Below, one piece after another: positions 29,051 to 35,832 of a DNA stretch of 36,816 nt. A program made the translations under genes and the position numbers. The notes under the pieces are model-generated. The model made no database searches. It was not told where the DNA came from and saw only the letters and a list, made by a program, of their open reading frames with translations. Origin of the DNA: a virus; IMG/VR virus record IMGVR_UViG_3300044808_000081, positions 1-36,816 of that record; one strand, given 5' to 3'. The stretch's first letter is position 1. Every line of letters begins with the position of its first letter.

Positions 29051-29337
29051 GACGCCACTCCCCTGTTGATCGGGATGACGTTGGCGAAGAGCTGCTGCTC
29101 TCCTCGAGCTTCACGCGCTCTTGCCGTCTCCGGCTCCTCCCAGGGTCCGACGTAACGTGCTTCGACGATCCAGGGACACGAGAGTCGCTGCTGAGGAGAC
29201 GCTGAAGGGTGGTCACCGCGGACGTTGTTTTTCCTGGCGGCGGTTTCCGCCGCCTCCGCTGACTTCATGTCGAACACCGAGAGGCCGTTGGCGAGCGGCC
29301 CCGTGCCGCGGATGCGGTACTTGATCTTGCCCTTCAC
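29047..29337 (-). CDS. small hypothetical protein
   Basis: A 96-residue protein starting at a GTG overlapping the methyltransferase stop as GTGA. It reads KGKIKYRIRGTGPLANGLSV, then FDMKSAEAAETAARKNNVRG and a C-terminal helix (EEPETARAREARGEQQLF). The early beta part may be a small fold with a helix-rich tail. No domain is recognised. Confidence 0.6.
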   Translation of the reverse strand: MKGKIKYRIRGTGPLANGLSVFDMKSAEAAETAARKNNVRGDHPSASPQQRLSCPWIVEARYVGPWEEPETARAREARGEQQLFANVIPINRGVAS

Positions 29338-30677
29338 GACGCAACCTCTCCATCGAAGAGAGTTGGGCCTGGCAGTGGTCGGGTAACGCTCGGGGCCTCG
29401 GGTACATCTGCAGGTCCCTGAAGCTGCGACCAGTGAGCTATCCGAGCGTGGGCGATCTCGATGTAGTCGGCTTCTCGGTCGACTCCGATGAAACGGAGCC
29501 CTTCAAGAGCACAGGCAATGCCCGTCGTCCCGGAGCCCATGAACGGATCCAGCACGATGCCTCCGGGAGGCGTGACCAACCGAGTGAGGTGACGCATGAG
29601 GGCGATCGGCTTGACGGTTGGATGATGGTTCTTCGCCGAACGGTTGGTTTCGTCTGACTGGAAGGTGCCTGGCCGCTTCTGCCCGGACGTCCAGAGCATC
29701 TGACGTTCCTCGAACTCGTCTCCGAGCCCAGCATTGCGTTCGCTCCGGGAAGCTTTGGCGACATAGAAGAACCGAGACGCTCCGCCCTCGTCACGTCCGC
29801 GAGCGGCCTCGGCTTCCTCTTGACCTTTGAAGTCACCGTAGATGCCCCGGAACTTGTCTGAGCCACGACGGGTGGGGTTGGCGCCTGACACCAGGACCCC
29901 GGTCTGCTCGTCGAGTACTTGAGCTGTGTGCTCGTCGAGGATGACGTTCGAAGGCCAGCGGCCCGAGCTCTCCGACTTTGCGGCCGCCGCTCGACCCCTG
30001 GCGCGTGCAGCGTCGAGAGCCTCCTCGTCGTGCTTCCAGGGGCGGTCCCATCCATCCGACGTCGACGACACCCTTCCGCCATCGATTCGTTCGCCAGGTT
30101 CACCCTGCACGCGGCACCCGTCGATGTTGAGCGCGCCCGTCCCGTACTCAGCCACGTTCTTGGCCACACCCCCCCCCATCGGTTTGCGCGCCATGACGCA
30201 CGGCTCGTGGGCAGGCTTCAGTGCGGTGCCCCAGCCCTCCCAGTCACCGTGGAGGTTGAGGCTCTTGGGGAAGCCCGAACCGAAGAGCCAGAGGATGGAG
30301 TCACGGATCTCGAAACCGGCGTCCTCGATCGCGCCGACGAGCCGGTGAGAGGTGCGCGTACCGCCGAAGGCGAGGAGGTGGCCTCCGGGCTTGAGTACTC
30401 GGAGCACTTCCGCCCAAGTCGCAGGGTCGAACGCGACTCCGGTCGCATCCCAAGCGAGACCCATGAAACCTTTGCCGTTGGATCCGTGACGACCGTAGGG
30501 GTTATCCGGCTCGTTCGACCGTCCGGAACCTCTCCGCGACGTCGACAACAGGTCATAAGGCGGGTCCGTGACGCAGGCATGGATGCTGCCTTCGGGGATG
30601 CTCGACATCACCAGCGGCGAGTCACCCTGCTCGACGTGCCACCCCTGTTCACCGGCGAGTACTTGATCGACGGTCAC
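29334..30677 (-). CDS. orphan DNA methyltransferase (N4/N6 type)
   Basis: A 447-residue amino-methyltransferase. The catalytic motif IV is TDPPY (37-41) near the N-terminus, and the AdoMet-binding motif I, LDPFMGSGTTG, lies at about 376-386. This is the motif order of beta-class enzymes that modify adenine N6 or cytosine N4. Other conserved parts are WAEVLRVLKPGGHLLAFGGT, RFFYVAKASRSERNAGL and HPTVKPIALMRHL. A long variable middle (about 170-330) probably recognises the target. No restriction enzyme gene is nearby, so it is likely to protect phage DNA or to affect gene control. Confidence 0.92.
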   Translation of the reverse strand: MTVDQVLAGEQGWHVEQGDSPLVMSSIPEGSIHACVTDPPYDLLSTSRRGSGRSNEPDNPYGRHGSNGKGFMGLAWDATGVAFDPATWAEVLRVLKPGGHLLAFGGTRTSHRLVGAIEDAGFEIRDSILWLFGSGFPKSLNLHGDWEGWGTALKPAHEPCVMARKPMGGGVAKNVAEYGTGALNIDGCRVQGEPGERIDGGRVSSTSDGWDRPWKHDEEALDAARARGRAAAAKSESSGRWPSNVILDEHTAQVLDEQTGVLVSGANPTRRGSDKFRGIYGDFKGQEEAEAARGRDEGGASRFFYVAKASRSERNAGLGDEFEERQMLWTSGQKRPGTFQSDETNRSAKNHHPTVKPIALMRHLTRLVTPPGGIVLDPFMGSGTTGIACALEGLRFIGVDREADYIEIAHARIAHWSQLQGPADVPEAPSVTRPLPGPTLFDGEVAS

Positions 30678-30949
30678 TGAGCTGCCTCCGGACGGTATCG
30701 ATCGGCGGACCAGTCCTCGTCCGGATGTAGCTCACACGCCTGAATGAACTCCTGCTGGAGCTCCACCACCCGCGTGTTGCGCGCCATGCGTTCGGCGGCG
30801 CTCATCGGTTGATCCGTCGTGGCGTCTCCATCCGCCCGGATCGCAACGATCGGCTCGACGGGGTCGTACGCGAATTGGTCCAGGAAAGCGTCGGTGATGC
30901 AATCGTTCTCGATCTTCGGGCCGCGCTTTGGGTCGGGGGAGGCCGTCAC
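30674..30949 (-). CDS. small hypothetical protein upstream of the methyltransferase
   Basis: A 91-residue protein starting at GTG with a GTGA overlap to the Fic gene. It begins MTASPDPKRGPKIENDCITD, continues AFLDQFAYDPVEPIVAIRAD and has a C-terminal helix (NTRVVELQQEFIQACELHPD). Acidic overall, without Cys pairs or a membrane helix. The family is not recognised. It could be an accessory to the Fic enzyme or to the methyltransferase, but only by position. Confidence 0.6.
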   Translation of the reverse strand: MTASPDPKRGPKIENDCITDAFLDQFAYDPVEPIVAIRADGDATTDQPMSAAERMARNTRVVELQQEFIQACELHPDEDWSADRYRPEAAQ

Positions 30950-31638
30950 TCGGCCCCCCTAAACGCATACAGGAGCCAGTGACCGAGGCGGTTCTTGTGC
31001 ATCCACTCGAGCCACGGACGGCCCTCCGAGACGTTGAGGTACTCCTGCAGCGCGTGATGGGCTCGCCAGAAGCGAGGACGCGGGAAGGAGATCGCTTCGT
31101 CTATCCACTCCCCCGTCGCGTAGATCTCGGGGAGGGGCTCGAACTCGCCTGCGGCCTTCGCCTCTTGCGGCCAGAGGTCGGGCGGTGCGATCGGCTCGTT
31201 GAGCGTCCCTTTGAGCCAGTTCCACAGGATGGCTCCGACGCGACCGTTGCCGTCGAGGAACGGATGGATCTCTTCGAACTGCCTGTAGAACTCGTCGGCC
31301 GACAGACGGTTGCGATTCTCCATGAGTAGGGACATCTGTCTCGGGACCTGATGCCAGGCCACGCGGACCGATCGGCCCCCGACCACGACTGCGATCTGGC
31401 GGTAGCCGTTCTTGTTCTTGCCCGGTTCGACGCGCCGGCCGAGCTCTCGTATGAGTTGCTCAGAAACCGGCCGGCGCGCGTGAACCATGTCGAGCGCGTG
31501 GTTGTAGGCACGCACCATGTTCGAGACGCTGAGCTCGCCGGAGTGCTGGCGGCGGCACTCCTCGGCGCAGAACTGGATGATGTGGAGCTGCCGGAAGGAG
31601 AACGGCTGTAGCAACGAGGCGCTGAGCTGAGTGCTCAC
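30946..31638 (-). CDS. Fic-domain AMPylase-like protein
   Basis: A 230-residue protein that carries the intact Fic active site HPFLDGNGR at 125-133, followed by VGAILWNWLKG. Upstream, GYRQIAVVVGGRSVRVAWHQ forms the expected flap before the active-site loop. Such enzymes move AMP or another nucleotide group from a nucleotide to Ser, Thr or Tyr of a target protein. Typical autoinhibitory [ST]xxxE[GN] motifs are not obvious. The N-terminus (FSFRQLHIIQFCAEECRRQH) is a helical cap. It is not Doc-like, since Doc has the HPFxDANKR form. It sits in the early gene run and could modify a host factor during infection or lysogeny. Confidence 0.88.
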   Translation of the reverse strand: MSTQLSASLLQPFSFRQLHIIQFCAEECRRQHSGELSVSNMVRAYNHALDMVHARRPVSEQLIRELGRRVEPGKNKNGYRQIAVVVGGRSVRVAWHQVPRQMSLLMENRNRLSADEFYRQFEEIHPFLDGNGRVGAILWNWLKGTLNEPIAPPDLWPQEAKAAGEFEPLPEIYATGEWIDEAISFPRPRFWRAHHALQEYLNVSEGRPWLEWMHKNRLGHWLLYAFRGAE

Positions 31639-31985
31639 GAGGCCTCTTCCATCTGGAGCTCGAACTCGGGCGAGACCAGCTTGTCGAGATCAGCATGGGC
31701 TCGGACTAGCGCGACGAGGTTTTGAGCGGCCTTCTCCCGAAGGTACTCGGCCTCGTTGATCTCCAGACCGATGTGGAAATGCTCCCTTTCAAGAGCCCGG
31801 TAACACCTCTTGCAGTCGGCGGTGTCCTCTACCTCTTGGAGATCACCGCGGGTCTGGCAGAGCGTCACCCAATGAGGTTCTCGACGACACGAACAGACCC
31901 GAACACCTAGCTCGATTGGATCCCACCACCACGCGATGTGTCTCTTTCCGCCGGTCGTCACCACGGCGTACCTCTTCACCTTCAC
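31635..31985 (-). CDS. small Cys-rich protein
   Basis: A 116-residue protein starting at GTG with a GTGA overlap. It has IAWWWDPIELGVRVCSCRRE and DTADCKRCYRALEREHFHIG: a C-x-C and C-x2-C set that can hold one zinc. The C-terminal helix (EYLREKAAQNLVALVRAHAD) is acidic. It directly precedes the Fic gene. The family is unknown; it may be a small regulator. Confidence 0.65.
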   Translation of the reverse strand: MKVKRYAVVTTGGKRHIAWWWDPIELGVRVCSCRREPHWVTLCQTRGDLQEVEDTADCKRCYRALEREHFHIGLEINEAEYLREKAAQNLVALVRAHADLDKLVSPEFELQMEEAS

Positions 31986-32440
31986 GAGACGTTCCTCTTC
32001 CAGAACTCTGCGGCGTTGCAGTCGGGGGTGACGGGCTCGATGTTCTCGGGGTCGTCGGGACCGAGGCTGACGACGTGGCCGAAGCGGAACCCCTTGGTGC
32101 GGAATTCGGTGCGGGGGGTGACGTGGCCAGGGACGAAGAACTGCCTCGCTTCGTCGAAGCCCTCAATCGATGCGTTGCACTCGGGATCCCCGCATCCGCA
32201 GCGGTAGAAGCCGTCGAAGCCCTCTTCGTTCTCCTGCTGACGGAGCTTGGTGCACATGACTCCGTGCCAGAAGCCTCGGCGTTCATCTCTCACTTCCTTC
32301 GGAGCCGTGCGTCTCGTCGTCGTACGAGCGTCGTTCACCGCCTGGCGGGCAGAGCGGCCCCCCTTGCGATCCGAGGCGTCTCGGAGCTTGTGGCGCGGGC
32401 AGTCGTACATCGGTGGGCAGGTGCAGGGGGCGGCGCTCAC
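31982..32440 (-). CDS. HNH-like / zinc-binding protein
   Basis: A 152-residue protein. The N-terminus (CTCPPMYDCPRHKLRD) and the middle (YRCGCGDPECNASIEGFDEA) have zinc-type Cys clusters. The C-terminus (RFGHVVSLGPDDPENIEPVT followed by PDCNAAEFWKRNVS) resembles the GHVxxLxxxDDPENxxPxxxxCNxAK half of HNH nucleases. The usual first histidine (DH) is replaced by GH, so activity is uncertain. It may be an inactive or divergent member. It begins at GTG with a GTGA overlap. Confidence 0.62.
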   Translation of the reverse strand: MSAAPCTCPPMYDCPRHKLRDASDRKGGRSARQAVNDARTTTRRTAPKEVRDERRGFWHGVMCTKLRQQENEEGFDGFYRCGCGDPECNASIEGFDEARQFFVPGHVTPRTEFRTKGFRFGHVVSLGPDDPENIEPVTPDCNAAEFWKRNVS

Positions 32441-32742
32441 TTGACCCCCTCAGTGATGATCTCGATGACCCGGTTCAGGGCAGTCGTGTAACCCTCGATG
32501 AACGCTGTGGGGTTGGAACGCTCGATCTCGACGCCCGGATGATCTGGGTGACGCCGAGGGGCGTAGGCCCCGTTGACCATCTTCTGAAGCGACGGAACCG
32601 AGCTGAGGTCCTTGATGCGGCGGAGCTTCGATTCGGCGAGCTCGGCGCGCTTCCGCATGCGGCGGCCGTACTCCATCATCTGATGCTCGGCGCGCTCGCG
32701 GGGCTGGGTCGGCGGGTGCTCGGAGAGGGAGTGATCAGCCAC
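32437..32742 (-). CDS. small hypothetical protein
   Basis: A 101-residue protein from a GTG overlapping the upstream stop by 8 bases (GTGGCTGA); a longer open frame upstream is a shadow. It is helical and charged (RAEHQMMEYGRRMRKRAELA, ESKLRRIKDLSSVPSLQKMV) and ends NPTAFIEGYTTALNRVIEII. No family is recognised. Confidence 0.62.
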   Translation of the reverse strand: MADHSLSEHPPTQPRERAEHQMMEYGRRMRKRAELAESKLRRIKDLSSVPSLQKMVNGAYAPRRHPDHPGVEIERSNPTAFIEGYTTALNRVIEIITEGVK

Positions 32743-32920
32743 GCGGCTTGTCCTCCAGCTCGAGCTGAGCCTTGCGATCACGTCTTTCGTTCTGGCCGGT
32801 CGACAGGTCACTCACGATCGAGACGAGGGAGAGCACGATCAACGTGATGAGCGACCATCCGATGACCGGCGCCCAGAAGGCGATCGTGTCAACGTCTTTC
32901 ACCATCGCTGCGAGCGTCAC
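32735..32920 (-). CDS. small one-helix membrane protein
   Basis: A 61-residue protein from a GTG overlapping the LexA-like stop as GTGA; ATG 32905 is an alternative. It has one membrane helix (VIGWSLITLIVLSLVSIVSD) and a charged tail (NERRDRKAQLELEDKPRG). It is placed among early regulatory genes. The function is unknown. Confidence 0.58.
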   Translation of the reverse strand: MTLAAMVKDVDTIAFWAPVIGWSLITLIVLSLVSIVSDLSTGQNERRDRKAQLELEDKPRG

Positions 32921-33123
32921 GACACGACCCTCAGCGTGCGCGGCCCGCCGCCGATCTCGATCGCACCCTTCTGGCGCAGCGCCTGGAGGTGGGTGAAGGC
33001 AACGGACTTTGAAGCGACACCGATGCCGGCGGCGATCTCGGACATCGTCGGCGGGTACTGGTTCTCGTCGACGTAGCCCTTGATGAAGTCGAGGACGTCC
33101 TGTTGGCGCGGGGTGAGGATCAC
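32917..33123 (-). CDS. LexA-like winged-helix DNA-binding protein
   Basis: A 68-residue protein that matches the LexA N-terminal domain: LTPRQQDVLDFIKGYVDENQ, YPPTMSEIAAGIGVASKSVA, HLQALRQKGAI and a final wing (GGGPRTLRVV). The C-terminal self-cleavage domain of LexA is absent, so it would bind DNA without a SOS-cleavable switch of its own. It begins at GTG with a GTGA overlap directly after the initiator gene. It may regulate early genes or copy number; it could also mimic host LexA at operators. Confidence 0.82.
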   Translation of the reverse strand: MILTPRQQDVLDFIKGYVDENQYPPTMSEIAAGIGVASKSVAFTHLQALRQKGAIEIGGGPRTLRVVS

Positions 33124-33857
33124 GAGACGAGCTCCATGTAGCGCTTGATGGTCGTGTCGGTCCGGTCGACACAGTCGGGATCGCCGCACTCAGCGACGGA
33201 GGCGCGACCGTGGGGACAGCGCGGAAAAGCCTCATCGGTGAAGGCCTGGGTTCGCGCTTGGTGGCGAATCCGAGCGATGTGACCCTTCTCGGCTTTGGAT
33301 CTCTCAGCCACGGCTCTCGGGTTGTCGCCGCGAGCTCGTGGGTTGCGTCCGTCGCTTCGACGGTTTGAAGGTTTGGAGATCTCGGAATCCCCCGCTTGCG
33401 GGGGTAAGGGGGTTTCTAGTTCAAGGGTTCTTTCTAGTTCGGCGGACTGAGAGTCCGCGCCCCGCGGGTCCCCTGTCCGCGCCGCCGCGGACTCTGTGTC
33501 CGCTGTGGATAAAACAACCCCGGACTCACAGTCCGCGGTTGGAGGCGGCAGAAGCCGGTAGATCGACGCTCTTCCGCGTCGGTACTCGATCTCGATATAG
33601 CCCCAATCCTGGAGCCGTCGAAGGACTCGGCGAACCGTTCTTTCATCGCACTTCGCATATCCCGCCAACGTCTCGACCGAGGGGCGAGCCTCGCCGGTTT
33701 GCAGCTCAGCGTGACACGCGATGCCCCCATAAACAGCCTGCTCGTAAGCCCCCATCCGCGGGTCCATGAAGACCTGGACGTGAACACGTACGTGATCCCA
33801 CTGCCGGCGATCCTCACCCAGCCAGAAGGGGCGAGAGCTGTGTCGATGGCGCTTCAT
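33120..33857 (-). CDS. winged-helix replication initiator-like protein
   Basis: A 245-residue protein starting at ATG with an ATGA overlap. Residues about 28-105 (FMDPRMGAYEQAVYGGIACH, PSVETLAGYAKCDERTVRRV, LRRLQDWGYIEIEYRRGRAS) form an HTH_36-type winged helix like those at the start of phage O-like replication initiators. Residues 105-150 are a linker with three A-D-x-[EQ]-S motifs encoded by dyad-symmetric DNA repeats. The C-terminus has a basic stretch and a possible zinc motif (CPHGRASVAECGDPDC). As in lambda O, the candidate origin is inside the gene. No helicase loader or helicase gene follows, so the host may supply those. Confidence 0.72.
   Translation of the reverse strand: MKRHRHSSRPFWLGEDRRQWDHVRVHVQVFMDPRMGAYEQAVYGGIACHAELQTGEARPSVETLAGYAKCDERTVRRVLRRLQDWGYIEIEYRRGRASIYRLLPPPTADCESGVVLSTADTESAAARTGDPRGADSQSAELERTLELETPLPPQAGDSEISKPSNRRSDGRNPRARGDNPRAVAERSKAEKGHIARIRHQARTQAFTDEAFPRCPHGRASVAECGDPDCVDRTDTTIKRYMELVS
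33442..33536 (-). repeat. four 17-bp dyad-symmetric iteron-like repeats
   Basis: Read on the - strand, the repeats are GCGGACTGTGAGTCCGG (33536-33520), GCGGACACAGAGTCCGC (33503-33487), GCGGACAGGGGACCCGC (33480-33464) and GCGGACTCTCAGTCCGC (33458-33442). Starts are 33, 23 and 22 bases apart, close to 3 and 2 helical turns. Three have inverted arms of 6-7 bp. The degenerate second-from-last copy keeps GCGGAC but is in a different reading frame, which argues that DNA, not protein, is conserved. Confidence 0.7.
33504..33512 (-). promoter_or_regulatory. consensus DnaA box TTATCCACA
   Basis: TTATCCACA on the - strand is an exact match to the classical DnaA box consensus TTATNCACA. It begins one base after the third-repeat arm and lies in the longer 33-base gap of the iteron array, beside the only short AT-rich patch there (ATAAAACAA). 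Many GC-rich actinobacteria prefer TTGTCCACA, so host use is plausible but untested. Confidence 0.65.
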
Positions 33858-34048
33858 GCGGCCCCCGCCTGCAGCAGATCGGAGATCGCTGAGCGGACGC
33901 TGTCGAGAATCCGCACGATCGTCTCGGCGTGCACCTCGCAGCCGGGGAACTCCTCGACGTGAGCGATGTAGCCATCACCATTGGTCTCATGCTTGATGAT
34001 CGCCTTGAACTTCCGGCCGTCGACGAAGACGGGCATCGCCATCGTCAC
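33854..34048 (-). CDS. orphan HicB-like protein
   Basis: A 64-residue protein from a GTG overlapping the upstream stop as GTGA. VFVDGRKFKAIIKHETNGDG, YIAHVEEFPGCEVHAETIVR and ILDSVRSAISDLL match the HicB partial-RNase H fold (the E-F-P-G-C turn is typical). No HicA lies next to it. It may be a stand-alone small fold used for another purpose, or a decoy antitoxin. It is placed just before the initiator gene. Confidence 0.68.
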   Translation of the reverse strand: MTMAMPVFVDGRKFKAIIKHETNGDGYIAHVEEFPGCEVHAETIVRILDSVRSAISDLLQAGAA

Positions 34049-34668
34049 GAGGCGACCTCGTGCACGTCTCCTTGGCAGCTGCAGAAGCGCCAGCGGAACA
34101 CCTCGGACGCTTTCTCGAGCTGGTCGTGCAGCACCTTCACCATCTGGGCGTGCTTCACCGAGACCATGTAGCGGGACAGCTGCAGGCTTTGTGCGTTCGG
34201 GTTGCCCGTTAGGTAGCGGCCGAGCTTGGCCTTGCCTCCGTAGCGACGAGGGTTCTGCGAGTTGAAGAAGGCGACGATCTCGTCGGCGAGCTTCCACGTC
34301 TCCCCCGCCGGCACCGTGGCGCCCTTCGCTGCGTCAGCGGGTGTGACAGCGAGTAGCTTCTGCTCGGTGTCGCGGTGGATCCTCTTCGAGGGCTTCCCGT
34401 TCTTGCCGTAGACGAGCTTCCAGAGGCAGCCGTGAGAGACACCCGAGACCTTGACGATCTGCTTCAGCCCGACCCCGTCGGTCTGACCCGGGCCTGACGC
34501 CATGAGCTTCTTGACATGTCGGCGCGCTGGAGCTGCATCGACCCACGGCTCGCGACCGTAGGCCTTGCGCCGCGTTCGGGCACGCTCGTAGCTGCGGTTG
34601 GCGGCGCGGCAGAGCTCGCAGCGGCACCTCTCAGCGACGTACTTCGCGTACGTTCCGTGCTCTCTCAC
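34045..34668 (-). CDS. zinc-finger and HTH DNA-binding protein
   Basis: A 207-residue protein starting at GTG with a GTGA overlap. The N-terminus (HGTYAKYVAERCRCELCRAA) is a C-x-C-x2-C zinc-type motif often seen in actinophage regulators. Residues about 45-100 (WVDAAPARRHVKKLMASGPG, GLKQIVKVSGVSHGCLWKLV) form a helix-turn-helix. The C-terminal half (AGETWKLADEIVAFFNSQNP, LSRYMVSVKHAQMVKVLHDQ) is helical. It is probably a transcription regulator of early genes. Confidence 0.72.
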   Translation of the reverse strand: MREHGTYAKYVAERCRCELCRAANRSYERARTRRKAYGREPWVDAAPARRHVKKLMASGPGQTDGVGLKQIVKVSGVSHGCLWKLVYGKNGKPSKRIHRDTEQKLLAVTPADAAKGATVPAGETWKLADEIVAFFNSQNPRRYGGKAKLGRYLTGNPNAQSLQLSRYMVSVKHAQMVKVLHDQLEKASEVFRWRFCSCQGDVHEVAS

Positions 34669-34937
34669 GAGCCCACCCGCTCGAAGACATCGGCGGGGAC
34701 CTCAACCAGAGATCGCCCGTGTACTTCCCCACACACGATCGATCGACTGACCTCGGCCCCCGCCGAAACCTTGCGCTTCCTCGAGCTGATCCGAGCGCGC
34801 CTCCTGTACGCGCTGTCGTCGTCCTGGCCGAGACGCCAGGCCCGGTCGTAACAGGGCTTGCAGTAGCCGAGAGCGTGCACCTCTCGATCGAGGTGTTCGC
34901 AGCGGCGCGCGTTAGTGGTCGGTGGACGGCCGGTCAT
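34665..34937 (-). CDS. small zinc-binding protein
   Basis: A 90-residue protein starting at ATG, TGATG with the upstream stop. RCEHLDREVHALGYCKPCYD gives a C-x-H-x11-C-x2-C ligand set, followed by RAWRLGQDDDSAYRRRARIS. Such Cys/His starts with C-K-x-C-Y-D-R-x-W-R occur in small actinophage proteins. It may bind nucleic acid. No deeper assignment is possible. Confidence 0.65.
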   Translation of the reverse strand: MTGRPPTTNARRCEHLDREVHALGYCKPCYDRAWRLGQDDDSAYRRRARISSRKRKVSAGAEVSRSIVCGEVHGRSLVEVPADVFERVGS

Positions 34938-35143
34938 CAGTCCACGTGTCCCGTGATGAGGTGCAGCATCGTCGAGAGAACGATCCCGATGAAGACGACG
35001 GGCCAGAACAAGATGACCAGGCCGTAGGAGCCGTCACCGGCCTCCACGTTGTGCTCGTGGTTCCATTTGAGGAACGCAGCAGCCATCGTTAGGCCACACC
35101 CGAGGTAGAAGGCGACGAGAGCCAACAACCAGAACAAGCTCAC
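34937..35143 (-). CDS. small two-helix membrane protein
   Basis: A 68-residue protein if it starts at the GTG with a GTGA overlap to the small upstream frame; GTG 35152 adds three residues. Two membrane helices are clear (WLLALVAFYLGCGLTMAAAF and GLVILFWPVVFIGIVLSTML). A short loop (KWNHEHNVEAGDGS) lies between them. Early phage membrane proteins of this kind are often of unknown function. Confidence 0.65.
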   Translation of the reverse strand: MSLFWLLALVAFYLGCGLTMAAAFLKWNHEHNVEAGDGSYGLVILFWPVVFIGIVLSTMLHLITGHVD

Positions 35144-35223
35144 GCGATCCACCGATGCAGTCGAACGATGCCGGCGATAACCGGGTCGCGCTTACGTCGG
35201 AAGAGCCTCCTGAGGAACATCAT
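35140..35223 (-). CDS. very small basic protein, tentative
   Basis: A 27-residue open frame with an ATGA overlap upstream and a GTGA overlap downstream. It reads MMFLRRLFRRKRDPVIAGIV and ends RLHRWIA. It is strongly basic and amphipathic. The overlaps on both sides follow the rule of this operon, which supports it, but a frame this short could be chance. Confidence 0.4.
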   Translation of the reverse strand: MMFLRRLFRRKRDPVIAGIVRLHRWIA

Positions 35224-35426
35224 GAGCGGGCCTTAGCCAGACGCTTCTCCAGCCGTCCTGCGAGAACCGAGGCTTGCTCAGCGTGCATCTGGACGAAGGC
35301 AGCACGCACTTGTCGATCAGCGAGGCTTCGATCGTCTTCGAGCGCCCAGGTTGCGTGGGCGTGAGCCTGGACGAGCTCGGCCTTCACCCGGCGCATCTGC
35401 TTACGGTCGTACGAGTTGGGCCGCAT
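35220..35426 (-). CDS. small helical hypothetical protein
   Basis: A 68-residue protein from ATG 35426 (TGATG with the upstream stop; a GTG one codon earlier also fits). It is almost wholly helical (RPNSYDRKQMRRVKAELVQA, SLADRQVRAAFVQMHAEQAS, VLAGRLEKRLAKARS). No Cys pairs or membrane helix. The family is not recognised. Confidence 0.6.
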   Translation of the reverse strand: MRPNSYDRKQMRRVKAELVQAHAHATWALEDDRSLADRQVRAAFVQMHAEQASVLAGRLEKRLAKARS

Positions 35427-35629
35427 CACCCGCTCTCCCCTTCCTCGTCGTAGCCGTAGAGCGGCCCAAGGTCGAGGAGGTCCTCGACGACCCAGTGAAG
35501 AAGCGTGGTTTCACGGAACCGAATTCGGTAGGCACCAACGAATGCGATCACTGCGAGCGCGCCGCAGATCGTGACCGTGCGGAAGATGACGAGCATGCAA
35601 GCGACGAGCTGGTCGATCAGTTGCCCCAC
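35426..35629 (-). CDS. small one-helix membrane protein
   Basis: A 67-residue protein from a GTG that overlaps the upstream gene by 13 bases. One membrane region is seen (VACMLVIFRTVTICGALAVI followed by AFVGAYRI), then an acidic tail (HWVVEDLLDLGPLYGYDEEG). A longer frame upstream is a shadow. The role is unknown. Confidence 0.58.
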   Translation of the reverse strand: MGQLIDQLVACMLVIFRTVTICGALAVIAFVGAYRIRFRETTLLHWVVEDLLDLGPLYGYDEEGESG

Positions 35630-35832
35630 AGCACCCACCTCTCGCTGACGAACTGAGCGCGTTCGGCGTAGAGCTCGTCGATGAGGGGATCGGACTGAGC
35701 AGGCTTGGAGGCAAAGGAACAACGAGTTGCGGGGACCTCTTTGACGCCCGACTCATCAGCGGGCGCAGCCTGCTCTCTCCCAAGGGAAGGAGTTGTCCGA
35801 TCACGTTCGTTGAGAAAAGAAAGGGGGCTCAC
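35617..35832 (-). CDS. small hypothetical protein
   Basis: A 71-residue protein from a GTG with a GTGA overlap. It is polar (LNERDRTTPSLGREQAAPAD) and ends DELYAERAQFVSERWVLWGN. There is no recognised family or clear fold. It lies between a winged-helix protein and a membrane protein. Confidence 0.55.
   Translation of the reverse strand: MSPLSFLNERDRTTPSLGREQAAPADESGVKEVPATRCSFASKPAQSDPLIDELYAERAQFVSERWVLWGN

Larger units (their letters stand above)
33389..33536 (-). other. candidate replication origin inside the initiator gene
   Basis: The block contains a perfect hairpin CCCCCGC-TT-GCGGGGG (33389-33404), a 10-base direct repeat TTTCTAGTTC at 33413-33422 and 33431-33440, four dyad-symmetric 17-base repeats and a consensus DnaA box. 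This clustering inside an initiator-like gene parallels the intragenic origin of lambda O. It is a candidate only; origin activity is not proven. Confidence 0.6.

Noticed and set aside
33361-33375. Short repeat GGTTTGAAGGTTTGG near the origin candidate
   Set aside because: It is too short and partly explained by coding; not used as evidence.
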